NCBI RefSeq assembly: GCF_040409795.1
Contig: NZ_CP099571.1
Coordinates: 124,001-188,000, forward strand
Direction of reading: 5' to 3'
Length of the DNA: 64,000 nucleotides
DNA from: Polynucleobacter sp. MWH-UH19D
GTDB taxonomy: Bacteria > Pseudomonadota > Gammaproteobacteria > Burkholderiales > Burkholderiaceae
Positions 1 to 8,149 of the stretch are shown here, in pieces. Within the stretch, counting starts at the first letter, position 1. Each line of letters opens with the position of its first letter. The notes beneath the pieces were generated by a model. That model saw only the letters and a program-made list of their open reading frames with translations, was not told the DNA's origin and did no database searches. The translations under genes were made by a program, and so were the position numbers.

Positions 1-360
1 GAGTCCAATTAATAGAATTGGCGCCCAAATGCCAACCTGCGCATAAGTTGGCAGAAAGCCTATGCTAACAGTTGCAAGCCCCATCAAGATAATGGTGGTG
101 ATAAAGACCGGTTTTCTCCCGATCTTATCCCCTAGGGAGCCAAATATAGCTGAGCCTATTGGCCTAATGATCATGCCAATTCCAAATGTTGCAAGGCTGG
201 CTAATAGTGCAGTATTTGGGTCGGTAGATGGAAAAAAAATAGACCCAAAAATGACTGCCAAATTTGCAAAGACCAGAAAGTCATACCATTCTAGGAAAGT
301 GCCAAAGCAAGTTGCAATAGCTATTCGATTATACGAATAGTCTTTTGGTTGAATTGCCAT
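1..360 (-). CDS. MFS transporter, MHS (metabolite:H+ symporter) type, 3' part outside window
   Basis: The reading frame is open from an ATG at 360 down to base 1, giving the first 120 residues of a longer protein. Residues about 19-31 carry FGTFLEWYDFLVF, the first-helix signature of the metabolite:H+ symporter branch of the major facilitator superfamily (ProP, ShiA and citrate or dicarboxylate carriers). A loop with GDKIGRKP near residue 87 is the MFS motif between helices 2 and 3. At least three membrane helices are visible. It is an inner-membrane proton-coupled importer of a small organic compound; the substrate cannot be read from this fragment. It diverges from the TPR-methyltransferase gene across 89 bases. 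The family call is firm, the substrate unknown. Confidence 0.85.
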   Translation of the reverse strand, partial: MAIQPKDYSYNRIAIATCFGTFLEWYDFLVFANLAVIFGSIFFPSTDPNTALLASLATFGIGMIIRPIGSAIFGSLGDKIGRKPVFITTIILMGLATVSIGFLPTYAQVGIWAPILLIGL

Positions 361-373
361 ATATGAATATTAT

Positions 374-402
374 TTGATTAAGTTTGTAGAATAAAATATA
401 AG
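374..402 (+). promoter_or_regulatory. Candidate sigma70 promoter of the TPR-methyltransferase gene
   Basis: TTGATT (374-379) and TATAAG (397-402) are separated by 17 bases in the gap before the gene starting at 450. A GAGGTG ribosome binding site lies just before that ATG. The region is AT-rich, so chance hexamers are possible. Confidence 0.4.
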
Positions 403-449
403 TCATTTAAGGTATGCAATTTCTTTTGCAGTAATGAATGAGGTGCTAG

Positions 450-1859
450 ATGACTGTACGCGGCTCTATAGATGACGCTGTGGTACTCCATAGGTTGGGA
501 AAATTGGAGGATGCTGATGAGATATATGCCTCTGTATTGGTTAAGGAGCCCTTTAATACTCAAGTTTTATCGCTCAGGGGTCTGATCGCTGAATCCCGCG
601 GGAATTTAAGCGATGCTATTAAATACTTTGAGGCTGCAAATCAGATTAGGCCTGGTGATTTAAACATTTGCCTCCAGTTGGGTATGTTGTACTCCGCAAA
701 TAGAAATTTTGATGCTTCTAATCAATTGTATGAGGGAATTTCAAGCGTATATCCTGAAAGCATAGAGGTATTAGTTAATCATGGAAATAATCTTACAAAG
801 CAGGGGCGTTATGAGGACGCTTTGGATAAATATAAAAAAGCCCTTCTACTTGAGTCAGAGTCCGCAAGAATAAATTACAACATAGGGGTAATGTACTTAA
901 AATGTATGGATCCTGACAGTGCAGTGCCATATTTAGAAAAAGCAACTGATTTAGATCGGAAGTATTTTTCAGCATGGAATAATTTAGGAGTTGCTTTATC
1001 TCAAATAGGGGATCTTGAGGCTGCATTAGACGCATATCAGAAGGCTTTATCTATAGATGCGCAAGACATGGAAGCTTTATTTAATGTGCACTCCGTATGC
1101 TTGGACCTTAATCAGCCTGAATCTGCTATCGAAAGTTTAAAAAATGCTATTAAATTAGGAAATCCTGCTACCACCCTAAAATTTTTCTTGGCAATAATTT
1201 TGAATAGTTATGGCAGGGCGGCTGAAGGCAATGCCCTTTTGCAGTCAATATCTGATGATGAATCAATTAGGGCGGAGCAATCTTCTTGGGCTTACATAGA
1301 GAGTAGGGCGCAGGATCTACCACTTCTGGTGGGTACCGAGATCAGAACCTTTGAGCTTGCATTGTATAATGCAAAGTTAGATGGTCTCATTTTGGAGTTC
1401 GGGGTTTACAACGGTAAATCTATACGAAGGTTGGCCACCCTTGCATCGCAATCTATTCATGGCTTTGATAGTTTTGAGGGCATACCGGAGGCTTGGAATG
1501 ATGAGCCTAAAGGTAGTTATAGTGCTTTAGGAAAACTACCTCATGTACCCAATCATGTTGTTCTGCATAAGGGCTGGTTTGATGAAACTTTACCAATTTT
1601 TATCGAAGAGTTTAGGGGCCCTATACGTCTTCTACATATAGATTGTGATTTATATAGCTCAACAAGAACTATTTTAAATTTGTTATCAAAGCAAATTCAG
1701 AAAGGCACTGTAATAGTATTTGACGAATTTATTGGCTACAAGACTTGGGCGGATGATGAGTTTAAGGCATTCATAGAGGCTACTGAAGAATATCATTGGG
1801 ACTATCAAATTTTAAGTTTTAGCTTTGTGACAAAACAGGTTGCATTAATTATTAAATAA
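450..1859 (+). CDS. TPR-repeat protein fused to a TylF/Methyltransf_24-like SAM methyltransferase
   Basis: 469 residues. The N-terminal half (about 10-235) is a run of tetratricopeptide-type helical repeats with recurring A/G/Y/A-L positions, for example the unit around 173-206. The C-terminal part (about 310-469) is a class I methyltransferase: EFGVYNGKS at 315-323 is the SAM-binding loop, and HIDCDLYSST (396-405) and VFDEF (423-427) resemble the acidic, metal-binding strands of the macrocin O-methyltransferase (TylF) family. Such fusions often sit in glycan, flagellin-glycosylation or secondary-metabolite loci, but no such locus is visible here and the substrate is unknown. It has a good GAGGTG site before the ATG. 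Sampled lines of the gene are about 32-38% G+C, lower than the genes that follow, and ATA and AGG codons are frequent, suggesting horizontal origin or relaxed selection. Confidence 0.8.
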   Translation: MTVRGSIDDAVVLHRLGKLEDADEIYASVLVKEPFNTQVLSLRGLIAESRGNLSDAIKYFEAANQIRPGDLNICLQLGMLYSANRNFDASNQLYEGISSVYPESIEVLVNHGNNLTKQGRYEDALDKYKKALLLESESARINYNIGVMYLKCMDPDSAVPYLEKATDLDRKYFSAWNNLGVALSQIGDLEAALDAYQKALSIDAQDMEALFNVHSVCLDLNQPESAIESLKNAIKLGNPATTLKFFLAIILNSYGRAAEGNALLQSISDDESIRAEQSSWAYIESRAQDLPLLVGTEIRTFELALYNAKLDGLILEFGVYNGKSIRRLATLASQSIHGFDSFEGIPEAWNDEPKGSYSALGKLPHVPNHVVLHKGWFDETLPIFIEEFRGPIRLLHIDCDLYSSTRTILNLLSKQIQKGTVIVFDEFIGYKTWADDEFKAFIEATEEYHWDYQILSFSFVTKQVALIIK

Positions 1860-1877
1860 ATTATTTAGATTGATTTT

Positions 1878-2027
1878 ATGAAAAAATTAACCCAATTTCT
1901 TTGCGCGCTGATAACAATCCTAGTTCTGTCTGGTTGTGTCACCACCTCTGCTCAGGTTGGAACAAGTTGTGATTACAGCCAGGGTAAGTCTGTTTGGGAG
2001 TTGCCGATAATTTGTCAGGGTAGATAA
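1878..2027 (+). CDS. Very small predicted lipoprotein (49 aa)
   Basis: A 49-codon frame starts 18 bases after the TPR-methyltransferase stop. It begins MKKLTQFLCALITILVLSGC, a basic start, a hydrophobic core and a lipobox (Leu-Ser-Gly-Cys, Cys20), so it should be exported and lipidated at Cys20. The mature part is only about 30 residues with two further cysteines (31 and 46), which could form a periplasmic disulfide. I do not recognise a family. No strong ribosome binding site is visible. The signal peptide is convincing enough that I believe it is a gene, but its function is unknown. It is convergent with rmuC, 27 bases away. Confidence 0.6.
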   Translation: MKKLTQFLCALITILVLSGCVTTSAQVGTSCDYSQGKSVWELPIICQGR

Positions 2028-2054
2028 TTTTCGGCGACCGACTTGTTGTTTATT

Positions 2055-3341
2055 TTACGGTTGGATATCGTTGGACTCTTGAGAATACTCAACGAGTGAG
2101 GCCGACAAGTTTTTATTGGGCTTAACACCAAGTTCCCGCACTTTTTCCGCGGAGCGTATTAGGTTGCCTTTACCGGTTTTTAATTTATTAAAAGCATCGT
2201 GGTAGCTAGTCTGAGCCTGATCTAAGCGTTGACCAAGTTTTTCAAGATCATCAACAAACCCTACAAACTTGTCATAGAGGTTGCCGCATTGCTTGGCAAT
2301 CTCTAGTGCGTTGCGATTTTGATGATCTTGCCTCCAAAGATGGGCTACAGTTCTGAGGGTGGCCATCAATGTGCTTGGGCATACCAATACAATATTTTTT
2401 GCAAGAGCCTCTTGATAGAGATTGGGCGCGGCCTTGAGTGCCAATAAAAATGCGGGCTCAATTGGTAAAAACATCAGCACAAAATCTACTGAGCCAATGC
2501 CATATAAGGAGCTATAGTTTTTGCTAGATAAGTCTTGTATATGCTGACGCAAGGATTGGATGTGTGATGCTAGTTCTCGCTCAGCGGCCTTCTCTTCTGT
2601 TGTTTCGACATGTCTTGCGTAAGCAGTAATAGATACCTTGCTATCAACAACTAGGCTTCTACCCTCAGGTAGCTTGATAACTACGTCAGGCTGCAGGCGC
2701 GAGCCATCGCTTTGTGTGTGACTATCTTGCACTATATATTCTTCGCCTTTGCGTAGGCCTGAGGACTCTAGAATTGATTCGAGCACCAACTCGCCCCAAT
2801 TGCCTTGAACCTTAGAGTCGCCCTTTAAGGCTTGAGTTAAGGACCGGGTTTCATCCGACATTTTTAAATTGAGATTCGCCAATCGTTCAATTTCACTTTT
2901 GAGGGCATGTCTTTCACGGGCTTCATTGCCATAGGTATTGCTGACCTGTTCTTTGAATTCAGTGAGCTTAGTTTGCAATGGCTTGAGGAGTGCATCAAGG
3001 CTGGCTGCATTTTGTTCGGTAAAGCGCTTTGATTTGTCTTCCAGAATTTCATTGGCCAGATTTTTAAACTGGTTTGTAAGCGCTTCTTTAGCTTCGTTCA
3101 GCGCTTCAATTCGACCAAGTCCTTGTTTGCGCTCTGAGTCCAGTTCAGCCTCAAGGCGAATAGCGTTTTGCAGCGCTTGATCTCGCTCGGCTCTAAGGCC
3201 GTCAACTAAAGTGGTTTCAGCTCGGGTCTCAAACTCAATTCGTGCAATAGTGGAGCGCAGATTAAAAACATAAACCAAAAGGCCTGCACACAATCCCAGT
3301 GGCAGGCCAAACAGTAAAAGAGAAGCTAAATCAGAGGTCAC
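2055..3341 (-). CDS. rmuC: RmuC-family DNA recombination protein
   Basis: 428 residues. An N-terminal membrane helix (about 5-26) is followed by a long coiled coil (about 30-165, rich in Glu, Leu, Arg and Lys) and then the conserved RmuC nuclease-like domain (about 180-380), with WGE, a VVIKLPEGRSLVVDSKVS stretch and the later PIEPAFLLAL segment. RmuC limits inversions at short inverted repeats in E. coli and belongs to the PD-(D/E)XK-like group; the biochemical role is not settled. The start codon is GTG (revcomp of 3339-3341). No good Shine-Dalgarno is seen, and the gene lies 21 bases after grxD, so the two are probably co-transcribed. Confidence 0.9.
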   Translation of the reverse strand: MTSDLASLLLFGLPLGLCAGLLVYVFNLRSTIARIEFETRAETTLVDGLRAERDQALQNAIRLEAELDSERKQGLGRIEALNEAKEALTNQFKNLANEILEDKSKRFTEQNAASLDALLKPLQTKLTEFKEQVSNTYGNEARERHALKSEIERLANLNLKMSDETRSLTQALKGDSKVQGNWGELVLESILESSGLRKGEEYIVQDSHTQSDGSRLQPDVVIKLPEGRSLVVDSKVSITAYARHVETTEEKAAERELASHIQSLRQHIQDLSSKNYSSLYGIGSVDFVLMFLPIEPAFLLALKAAPNLYQEALAKNIVLVCPSTLMATLRTVAHLWRQDHQNRNALEIAKQCGNLYDKFVGFVDDLEKLGQRLDQAQTSYHDAFNKLKTGKGNLIRSAEKVRELGVKPNKNLSASLVEYSQESNDIQP

Positions 3342-3362
3342 TGAGTAGACGTAAAAACTTGA

Positions 3363-3671
3363 TTAAGCTTTGACTAATTTTTGTAGTTCGCCAGACTGAT
3401 ACATTTCAGTCATGATGTCTGAGCCACCAATGAACTCTCCGTTGATATATAGCTGTGGAATGGTTGGCCAGTTAGCGAACTCCTTAATGCCTTGACGAAT
3501 AGCAGCATCTTCTAAGACATTCACAGTGTGTAGCTTTTCAACACCGCTAGCGCGAAGAATATTCACAGCATTTCCAGAGAAGCCGCATTGTGGAAATTGT
3601 GCTGTGCCCTTCATAAATAGAACAATGGGATGGCTGGTAATAATTTCTTTGATTTGAGCTTGGGTATCCAT
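3363..3671 (-). CDS. grxD: Monothiol glutaredoxin (Grx4/GrxD type)
   Basis: 102 residues, a single thioredoxin-fold domain. The monothiol active site CGFS lies at 29-32, preceded by the family's KGT (21-23), and the glutathione-binding WPTIPQLYINGEFIGGSDI segment follows. Such proteins bind a [2Fe-2S] cluster with glutathione, usually with BolA, and take part in iron-sulfur cluster delivery in the cytosol. A strong AGGAAG ribosome binding site precedes the ATG. It lies between prmC upstream (109 bases) and rmuC downstream, an order common in betaproteobacteria. Confidence 0.95.
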   Translation of the reverse strand: MDTQAQIKEIITSHPIVLFMKGTAQFPQCGFSGNAVNILRASGVEKLHTVNVLEDAAIRQGIKEFANWPTIPQLYINGEFIGGSDIMTEMYQSGELQKLVKA

Positions 3672-3779
3672 AAATTCTTCCTAAAAAGCCTGATTAAATG
3701 TCTGAATTCGGTAAAAACGATCTAAAAATTTAATAGCTTTGATTTTAAGACTTAATCCAAAAAAAGACAGTTGCCAACC

Positions 3780-4631
3780 TTACTTTCTGGCTGAGGCAAC
3801 CCTAAGATGTCCAGATAAATCTGGATGGGTTTGAATATCGCTTAAACCCGCAGTTTTCATCAATTCAACCACGGCATTAGATTGGTCATATCCATGCTCT
3901 ACAGCTAGCAAACCCATTGGTTTGAGGTGATCCTTGGCGCCCCAGATAATTGCCTCAAGGCAACTAAGCCCAGTGGAATGATCCGTTAGAGCATCTGCGG
4001 GCTCAAATCGAAGATCACCCTCTATTAGGTGGGGATCTTGAGATGGAATGTAAGGAGGGTTGCTCACAATGATGTCAAAAATATTATTTTCTTTTAAGGC
4101 TTGATACCAACTGCCTTGAGCAAATTCAACGCGGACCTCTAGAGCTAGGGTTTTTGTATTTAAATTAGCGATAGCAATAGCTTCAGGAGATTGATCTGTT
4201 GCAAGGACTTGAGCATTGGGTGCTTCGTTTGCAATAGCTAAAGCAATCGCGCCAGAACCTGTACCTAAATCAAGGATCTTTGGATTCTGTGTGGAATTTT
4301 TAATTCGCTTGATTTCTTGGAGAGCGATATCAACCAGTAATTCTGTCTCTGGACGGGGAATTAGTACTCCTGGCGCAACTTGAAGCTCAATGTTGTGAAA
4401 CCCTTTTTTGCCTATCAAGTAAGCCACTGGTTCGCCATGGAGTCTTCTGGATTCTAGCGTTTGCCATTCCTCCAGCGCTGGCTTATTCAGCTCCATTTCA
4501 TCGTGAGAAATAATGGTTGACCGAGCTAGCTGGTAATGCTTATCAAGCACATGCGCCATTAAGAGATGTGCCTCATTGCGAGGCAGTGATGTACCGCTCA
4601 ATAAAGTGCGCAGACTATAACTCTTACTCAT
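3780..4631 (-). CDS. prmC: Peptide chain release factor N5-glutamine methyltransferase
   Basis: 283 residues, the usual length. It has a helical N-terminal domain that recognises release factor and a Rossmann methyltransferase domain with DLGTGSGAIALA (121-132, SAM loop) and the catalytic NPPY (191-194); PRPETE is at 92-97. It methylates the glutamine of the GGQ motif in RF1 and RF2 using S-adenosylmethionine, raising termination efficiency. It lies 19 bases downstream of prfA, which encodes one of its substrates, so enzyme and substrate are co-expressed. Nothing unusual is seen. Confidence 0.96.
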   Translation of the reverse strand: MSKSYSLRTLLSGTSLPRNEAHLLMAHVLDKHYQLARSTIISHDEMELNKPALEEWQTLESRRLHGEPVAYLIGKKGFHNIELQVAPGVLIPRPETELLVDIALQEIKRIKNSTQNPKILDLGTGSGAIALAIANEAPNAQVLATDQSPEAIAIANLNTKTLALEVRVEFAQGSWYQALKENNIFDIIVSNPPYIPSQDPHLIEGDLRFEPADALTDHSTGLSCLEAIIWGAKDHLKPMGLLAVEHGYDQSNAVVELMKTAGLSDIQTHPDLSGHLRVASARK

Positions 4632-4650
4632 TAATTGATTTGTAGATTAT

Positions 4651-5730
4651 CTAGCTATCACCAAGTGCAGCAAGAAGTTCGGCTTGATGTTCGGATGCGA
4701 GTGCATTGCATAAATCATCCAAATCGCCATCCATCATGGCATCAATTTTGTAGAGCGTGAGATTAATGCGGTGATCAGTGATACGACCCTGTGGGAAGTT
4801 GTATGTACGAATACGATCACTTCTATCGCCAGAGCCGATCAGTGACTTACGGGTTTGCGCCTCTAGTTGATGCTTTTCTCGTTCGCGTGCATCCATGATA
4901 CGTGAGACCAGAACCTTCATCGCCTGTTCACGATTACGATGCTGGCTGCGGTCATCCTGACATTCCACTACAGTTCCAGTTGGAAGGTGGGTGATGCGAA
5001 CTGCCGAATCTGTTTTATTAATGTGCTGCCCACCTGCGCCAGATGCACGGAAAGTATCAATCCGTAATTCAGCAGGATTAATCTTGACAGCCTCAAGTTC
5101 ATCCGCTTCCGGCATGACGGCAACTGTACATGCCGATGTATGAATGCGCCCTTGCGTCTCTGTCTGCGGCACCCGTTGCACACGATGACCCCCAGACTCA
5201 AATTTAAGACGTGAGTAAACCGATTGGCCTACTAAACGAAGAACGACCTCTTTATAGCCACCCAGATCAGATTCAGTAGCGCTCACCATCTCTACTTTCC
5301 AGCCTTGTCGCTCTGCAAAGCGGGTGTACATACGCAACAGATCAGCAGCAAACAGCGCACTTTCATCCCCGCCAGTGCCCGCACGAATTTCTAAGAAAAC
5401 ATTGCGCTCGTCGTTTTCGTCTTTTGGCAATAGAAGCTTCTGAAGACTGCCTTCTAGCTCCTCCATCGTGGCTAGCGCTTGCTTTTGTTCTTCGTCTGCA
5501 AAGTCCCTCATATCTGGATCTTTGCGCATTTCTTCAGCTGCTTGTGCATCGGCTTCGGCCTGTTTATACAAGCCAAATTGCTCAACTACCATTGCTATAT
5601 CAGCATGTTCGCGCGTGAGTTTGCGGTAGGCATCCATATCTTTGGTTGCCTCTTCTGAAGTTAAAAGGGAATTGAGTTCGGCTAAGCGCGTATCTAGATG
5701 TTCCAGCTTAGCCCGCATGCTGGGCTTCAT
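4651..5730 (-). CDS. prfA: Peptide chain release factor 1
   Basis: 359 residues, standard RF1 length. It reads UAA and UAG stop codons. The codon-recognition tripeptide is Pro-Gln-Thr (188-190) in the conserved RVPxTExxGRIHTS context, which marks RF1 rather than RF2 (SPF). GGQ is at 233-235 and its Gln is the target of the neighbouring PrmC. The start ATG immediately abuts the hemA stop codon (TAG then ATG), so it is probably translationally coupled to hemA. The hemA-prfA-prmC order is classical for proteobacteria. Confidence 0.97.
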   Translation of the reverse strand: MKPSMRAKLEHLDTRLAELNSLLTSEEATKDMDAYRKLTREHADIAMVVEQFGLYKQAEADAQAAEEMRKDPDMRDFADEEQKQALATMEELEGSLQKLLLPKDENDERNVFLEIRAGTGGDESALFAADLLRMYTRFAERQGWKVEMVSATESDLGGYKEVVLRLVGQSVYSRLKFESGGHRVQRVPQTETQGRIHTSACTVAVMPEADELEAVKINPAELRIDTFRASGAGGQHINKTDSAVRITHLPTGTVVECQDDRSQHRNREQAMKVLVSRIMDAREREKHQLEAQTRKSLIGSGDRSDRIRTYNFPQGRITDHRINLTLYKIDAMMDGDLDDLCNALASEHQAELLAALGDS

Positions 5731-7047
5731 CTAATGTTCTTCTGGTTTGTTATGAGAGGCGAATAGTTTTGGCAGTAACTTAATCAAAGCGTCGCGCTCT
5801 GCGCCATTGGAGTGTTGTAGTGCATAAAGTGAGCCATGCAAAAATTTATTAGTAAGGCCTTGTGCCATCGCGCTCAACACTTCTTGAGGATCATCGCCAC
5901 GCATGAGACGTTTCATGGCACGCTCGAGTTCAAGTTGTCTTAAGCGTTCACCTTGTTGTTGAATATCTTGGATCAGGGGCACTGCATTACGTCCTTGCAT
6001 CCAGTGCATAAAATTGCCAACCCGATCTTCAATGATGGCTTCGGCCTGACTGACAGCAGCCTGACGAAGGTTAGCTCCCGTTTGAATCATGACCCCTAAA
6101 TCATCAACGGTGTATAGGTATACGTCATCAAGCCTAGAAATTTCTGGCTCAAAATCACGGGGCACGGCTAAATCAATCATGACCATGGGTTTATGACGAC
6201 GTTGCTTGAGGGCGCTTTCGACCATACCAAGGCCAATGATCGGTAATGATGAGGCTGTACTAGAAACAATGATGTCAAATTCATGTAGACGACCAGGCAA
6301 TTCAGATAGTTTGAATGACTCTGCCTGAATATCTTGCGAAGCAATGGAGTCTGCCAGCTCTTGCCCGCGCTCGATCGTACGATTAGCAATCGCGACATTC
6401 TTGGGCTTGCGCGCTACAAAATGCGTTGCACATAAAGAAATCATTTCTCCTGCGCCAATAAATAGAATTTTTTGATCAGAAATCTTCTCAAAGATTCTTT
6501 CAGATAAGCGCACAGCAGCTGCGGCCATAGAAATAGAGTGGGCACCGATTTCTGTAGACCCTCGGACCTCTTTAGCAACAGCAAAGGTTTTCTGAAACAA
6601 CTGATTTAAGTAAGTGCCCAATACACCAGCATCATTTGCAGTACGAACCGCATCTTTCATTTGCCCAAGAATTTGGGTTTCACCAATGACCATTGAATCT
6701 AATCCGCATGCCACCCTGAAGGCATGGCGAACGGCGTCGGATTGTGGCAATGAGTAAATATGTGGTTGAAGGCTGCTAGGGGCAAGCTGCTGAGTTTTTG
6801 CCAACCAGTCAAAAGTAGCCTTATGCAGAATGTCTGCTGCACTGGCATCATTTGCGGCGCAATAGACTTCTGTACGGTTACAAGTCGAGAGAATGGTTGC
6901 TTCGGGCAAGCCTGATTGATTCGCTCCAATCAAATGGTGGCGAAGATCGTGCAACGCTTCTTGAAGAAATTCAGGATCAAAGGCGACCTTTTCCCGAATG
7001 GCGACCGGCGCTGTGTGATGATTGATGCCGAGTGTCAACAACTTCAT
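5731..7047 (-). CDS. hemA: Glutamyl-tRNA reductase
   Basis: It makes glutamate-1-semialdehyde from glutamyl-tRNA with NADPH, the first step of C5 heme synthesis. I chose the ATG at 7047 (438 residues) rather than an upstream in-frame start at 7182, because the family begins with the (M)[18 protein letters not shown] segment and the extra 45 residues are basic and unlike the family. The catalytic cysteine is Cys56 in the LSTCNRTE motif. The NADPH-binding domain follows with a GAGEM loop, then the C-terminal helical dimerisation domain. It is first in the hemA-prfA-prmC run and diverges from the small membrane protein gene at 7101. Confidence 0.95.
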   Translation of the reverse strand: MKLLTLGINHHTAPVAIREKVAFDPEFLQEALHDLRHHLIGANQSGLPEATILSTCNRTEVYCAANDASAADILHKATFDWLAKTQQLAPSSLQPHIYSLPQSDAVRHAFRVACGLDSMVIGETQILGQMKDAVRTANDAGVLGTYLNQLFQKTFAVAKEVRGSTEIGAHSISMAAAAVRLSERIFEKISDQKILFIGAGEMISLCATHFVARKPKNVAIANRTIERGQELADSIASQDIQAESFKLSELPGRLHEFDIIVSSTASSLPIIGLGMVESALKQRRHKPMVMIDLAVPRDFEPEISRLDDVYLYTVDDLGVMIQTGANLRQAAVSQAEAIIEDRVGNFMHWMQGRNAVPLIQDIQQQGERLRQLELERAMKRLMRGDDPQEVLSAMAQGLTNKFLHGSLYALQHSNGAERDALIKLLPKLFASHNKPEEH

Positions 7048-7100
7048 AATGGCAATTATAGATTTGATGCCCTCAATAATGGGCGCAAAAGGGGATAAAA

Positions 7101-7379
7101 ATGGGTTTTTTGGCTTTTTTGCTAATCGGGGGTATCTCTGGTGCCTCTGCTTGGATTTTTTATCCAGGAAGCCTAAAAACACGTCCCAAGAACATTATTC
7201 AGGCTTCAGGCTTAAAAGGTTTGCTGGTTTCATCCCTTTTGGGGTTTATTGCAGCAGTTCTGAGTTCTTATATGGGCCAGTACTTCAATTTTTTTCAATC
7301 TGGACAAATGCTCGAGTGGGCAAGTGCAATTTTGGCTGCTTGCGCTGTTGGATGCATTTACACAACCTTAGCCAAATAA
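7101..7379 (+). CDS. Small integral membrane protein, possibly GlsB/YeaQ/YmgE-like
   Basis: 92 residues with three predicted membrane helices (about 3-18, 38-60, 72-90) and a glycine-rich first helix (GGISGASAW) followed by a Pro-Gly turn. Length and glycine pattern resemble the GlsB/YeaQ/YmgE family of small stress-associated membrane proteins, but the match is weak by eye and I would not press it. A purine-rich AAGGGG site lies about 7 bases before the ATG. Its end overlaps the convergent ung gene by 12 bases. Function unknown. Confidence 0.65.
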   Translation: MGFLAFLLIGGISGASAWIFYPGSLKTRPKNIIQASGLKGLLVSSLLGFIAAVLSSYMGQYFNFFQSGQMLEWASAILAACAVGCIYTTLAK

Positions 7380-8141
7380 ACTACCCTGAGTCTTTTCATC
7401 TTTTGCGGTTGCAGCCTTGACCCATTGGATTGGTTCCAGATGATGTGAAATGAGCCATTCATTGGTTTTTGTAAAGTGCCGACAGCTATCTTTGTCGTAG
7501 GGTGCTAAAAAAGGCAAATTGGTTTTGTATACCCCCAGTCCGGAGGGGTGGGAAGATTGCAAAATCAATTGATCATTAAATTCTGAAATTAGAGGTAATT
7601 TGCTTTGGGCATGCCCACCCCAAAGCAGCCATACCAAATGCGATTTTTGGCTTGATAGTGCAGATATCAATCGATCAATCAATCCCTTCCAGCCTAAATT
7701 GGTATGACTTCCAGCCTCGCCTAATTTAACGCTAAGGGCGGTATTCAGTAATAAAACTCCCTGCTCGGCCCAGTGATGCAAGTCGCCGTTTGGTAACGTG
7801 TCAAAACCCTCAATGCCGAGAGCTTTGTTGATATTGCGTAGTGAACTAGGAAACTCGCGTGAGTTCGGTGAGATCCCGCTTGGTATAGAAAATGCTAAAC
7901 CTTGTGCCAGGCTAGGTGAGTGATAAGGATCTTGACCTAGGATAACTACCTTTACAGAATCAACAGGAGTTAATGTCAGTGCCTTAAAGAAATTTTGTGG
8001 CTCGGGCCGAATCATTTCTGGATTAGCATTTAATTCATGTTGAATATTGCTTTCGAGTAATTTCCATTCGGAGGTCTCAAAATAATTACCCAACAACTTA
8101 CGCCAATCCTGTGGAATAGCATCTTTAGAAAACAAGAGCAT
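7368..8141 (-). CDS. ung: Uracil-DNA glycosylase
   Basis: 257 residues. It removes uracil from DNA at the start of base-excision repair. The water-activating motif GQDPYH is at 69-74 (catalytic Asp71), a conserved LLNTALSV lies at 131-138, and the minor-groove leucine/histidine loop is HPSGLGVYK from His198. The last differs slightly from the E. coli HPSPLSAYR form but keeps the essential His. The last dozen bases overlap the end of the convergent membrane protein gene. It lies 8 bases after the M61 peptidase gene and is probably in the same transcript. Confidence 0.97.
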   Translation of the reverse strand: MLLFSKDAIPQDWRKLLGNYFETSEWKLLESNIQHELNANPEMIRPEPQNFFKALTLTPVDSVKVVILGQDPYHSPSLAQGLAFSIPSGISPNSREFPSSLRNINKALGIEGFDTLPNGDLHHWAEQGVLLLNTALSVKLGEAGSHTNLGWKGLIDRLISALSSQKSHLVWLLWGGHAQSKLPLISEFNDQLILQSSHPSGLGVYKTNLPFLAPYDKDSCRHFTKTNEWLISHHLEPIQWVKAATAKDEKTQGSLFG

Positions 8142-8149
8142 CTTCTTTG

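Noticed and set aside
7048..7182. Upstream extension of hemA
   Set aside because: The extra 45 residues do not resemble the family, whose N-terminus aligns at the ATG 7047.
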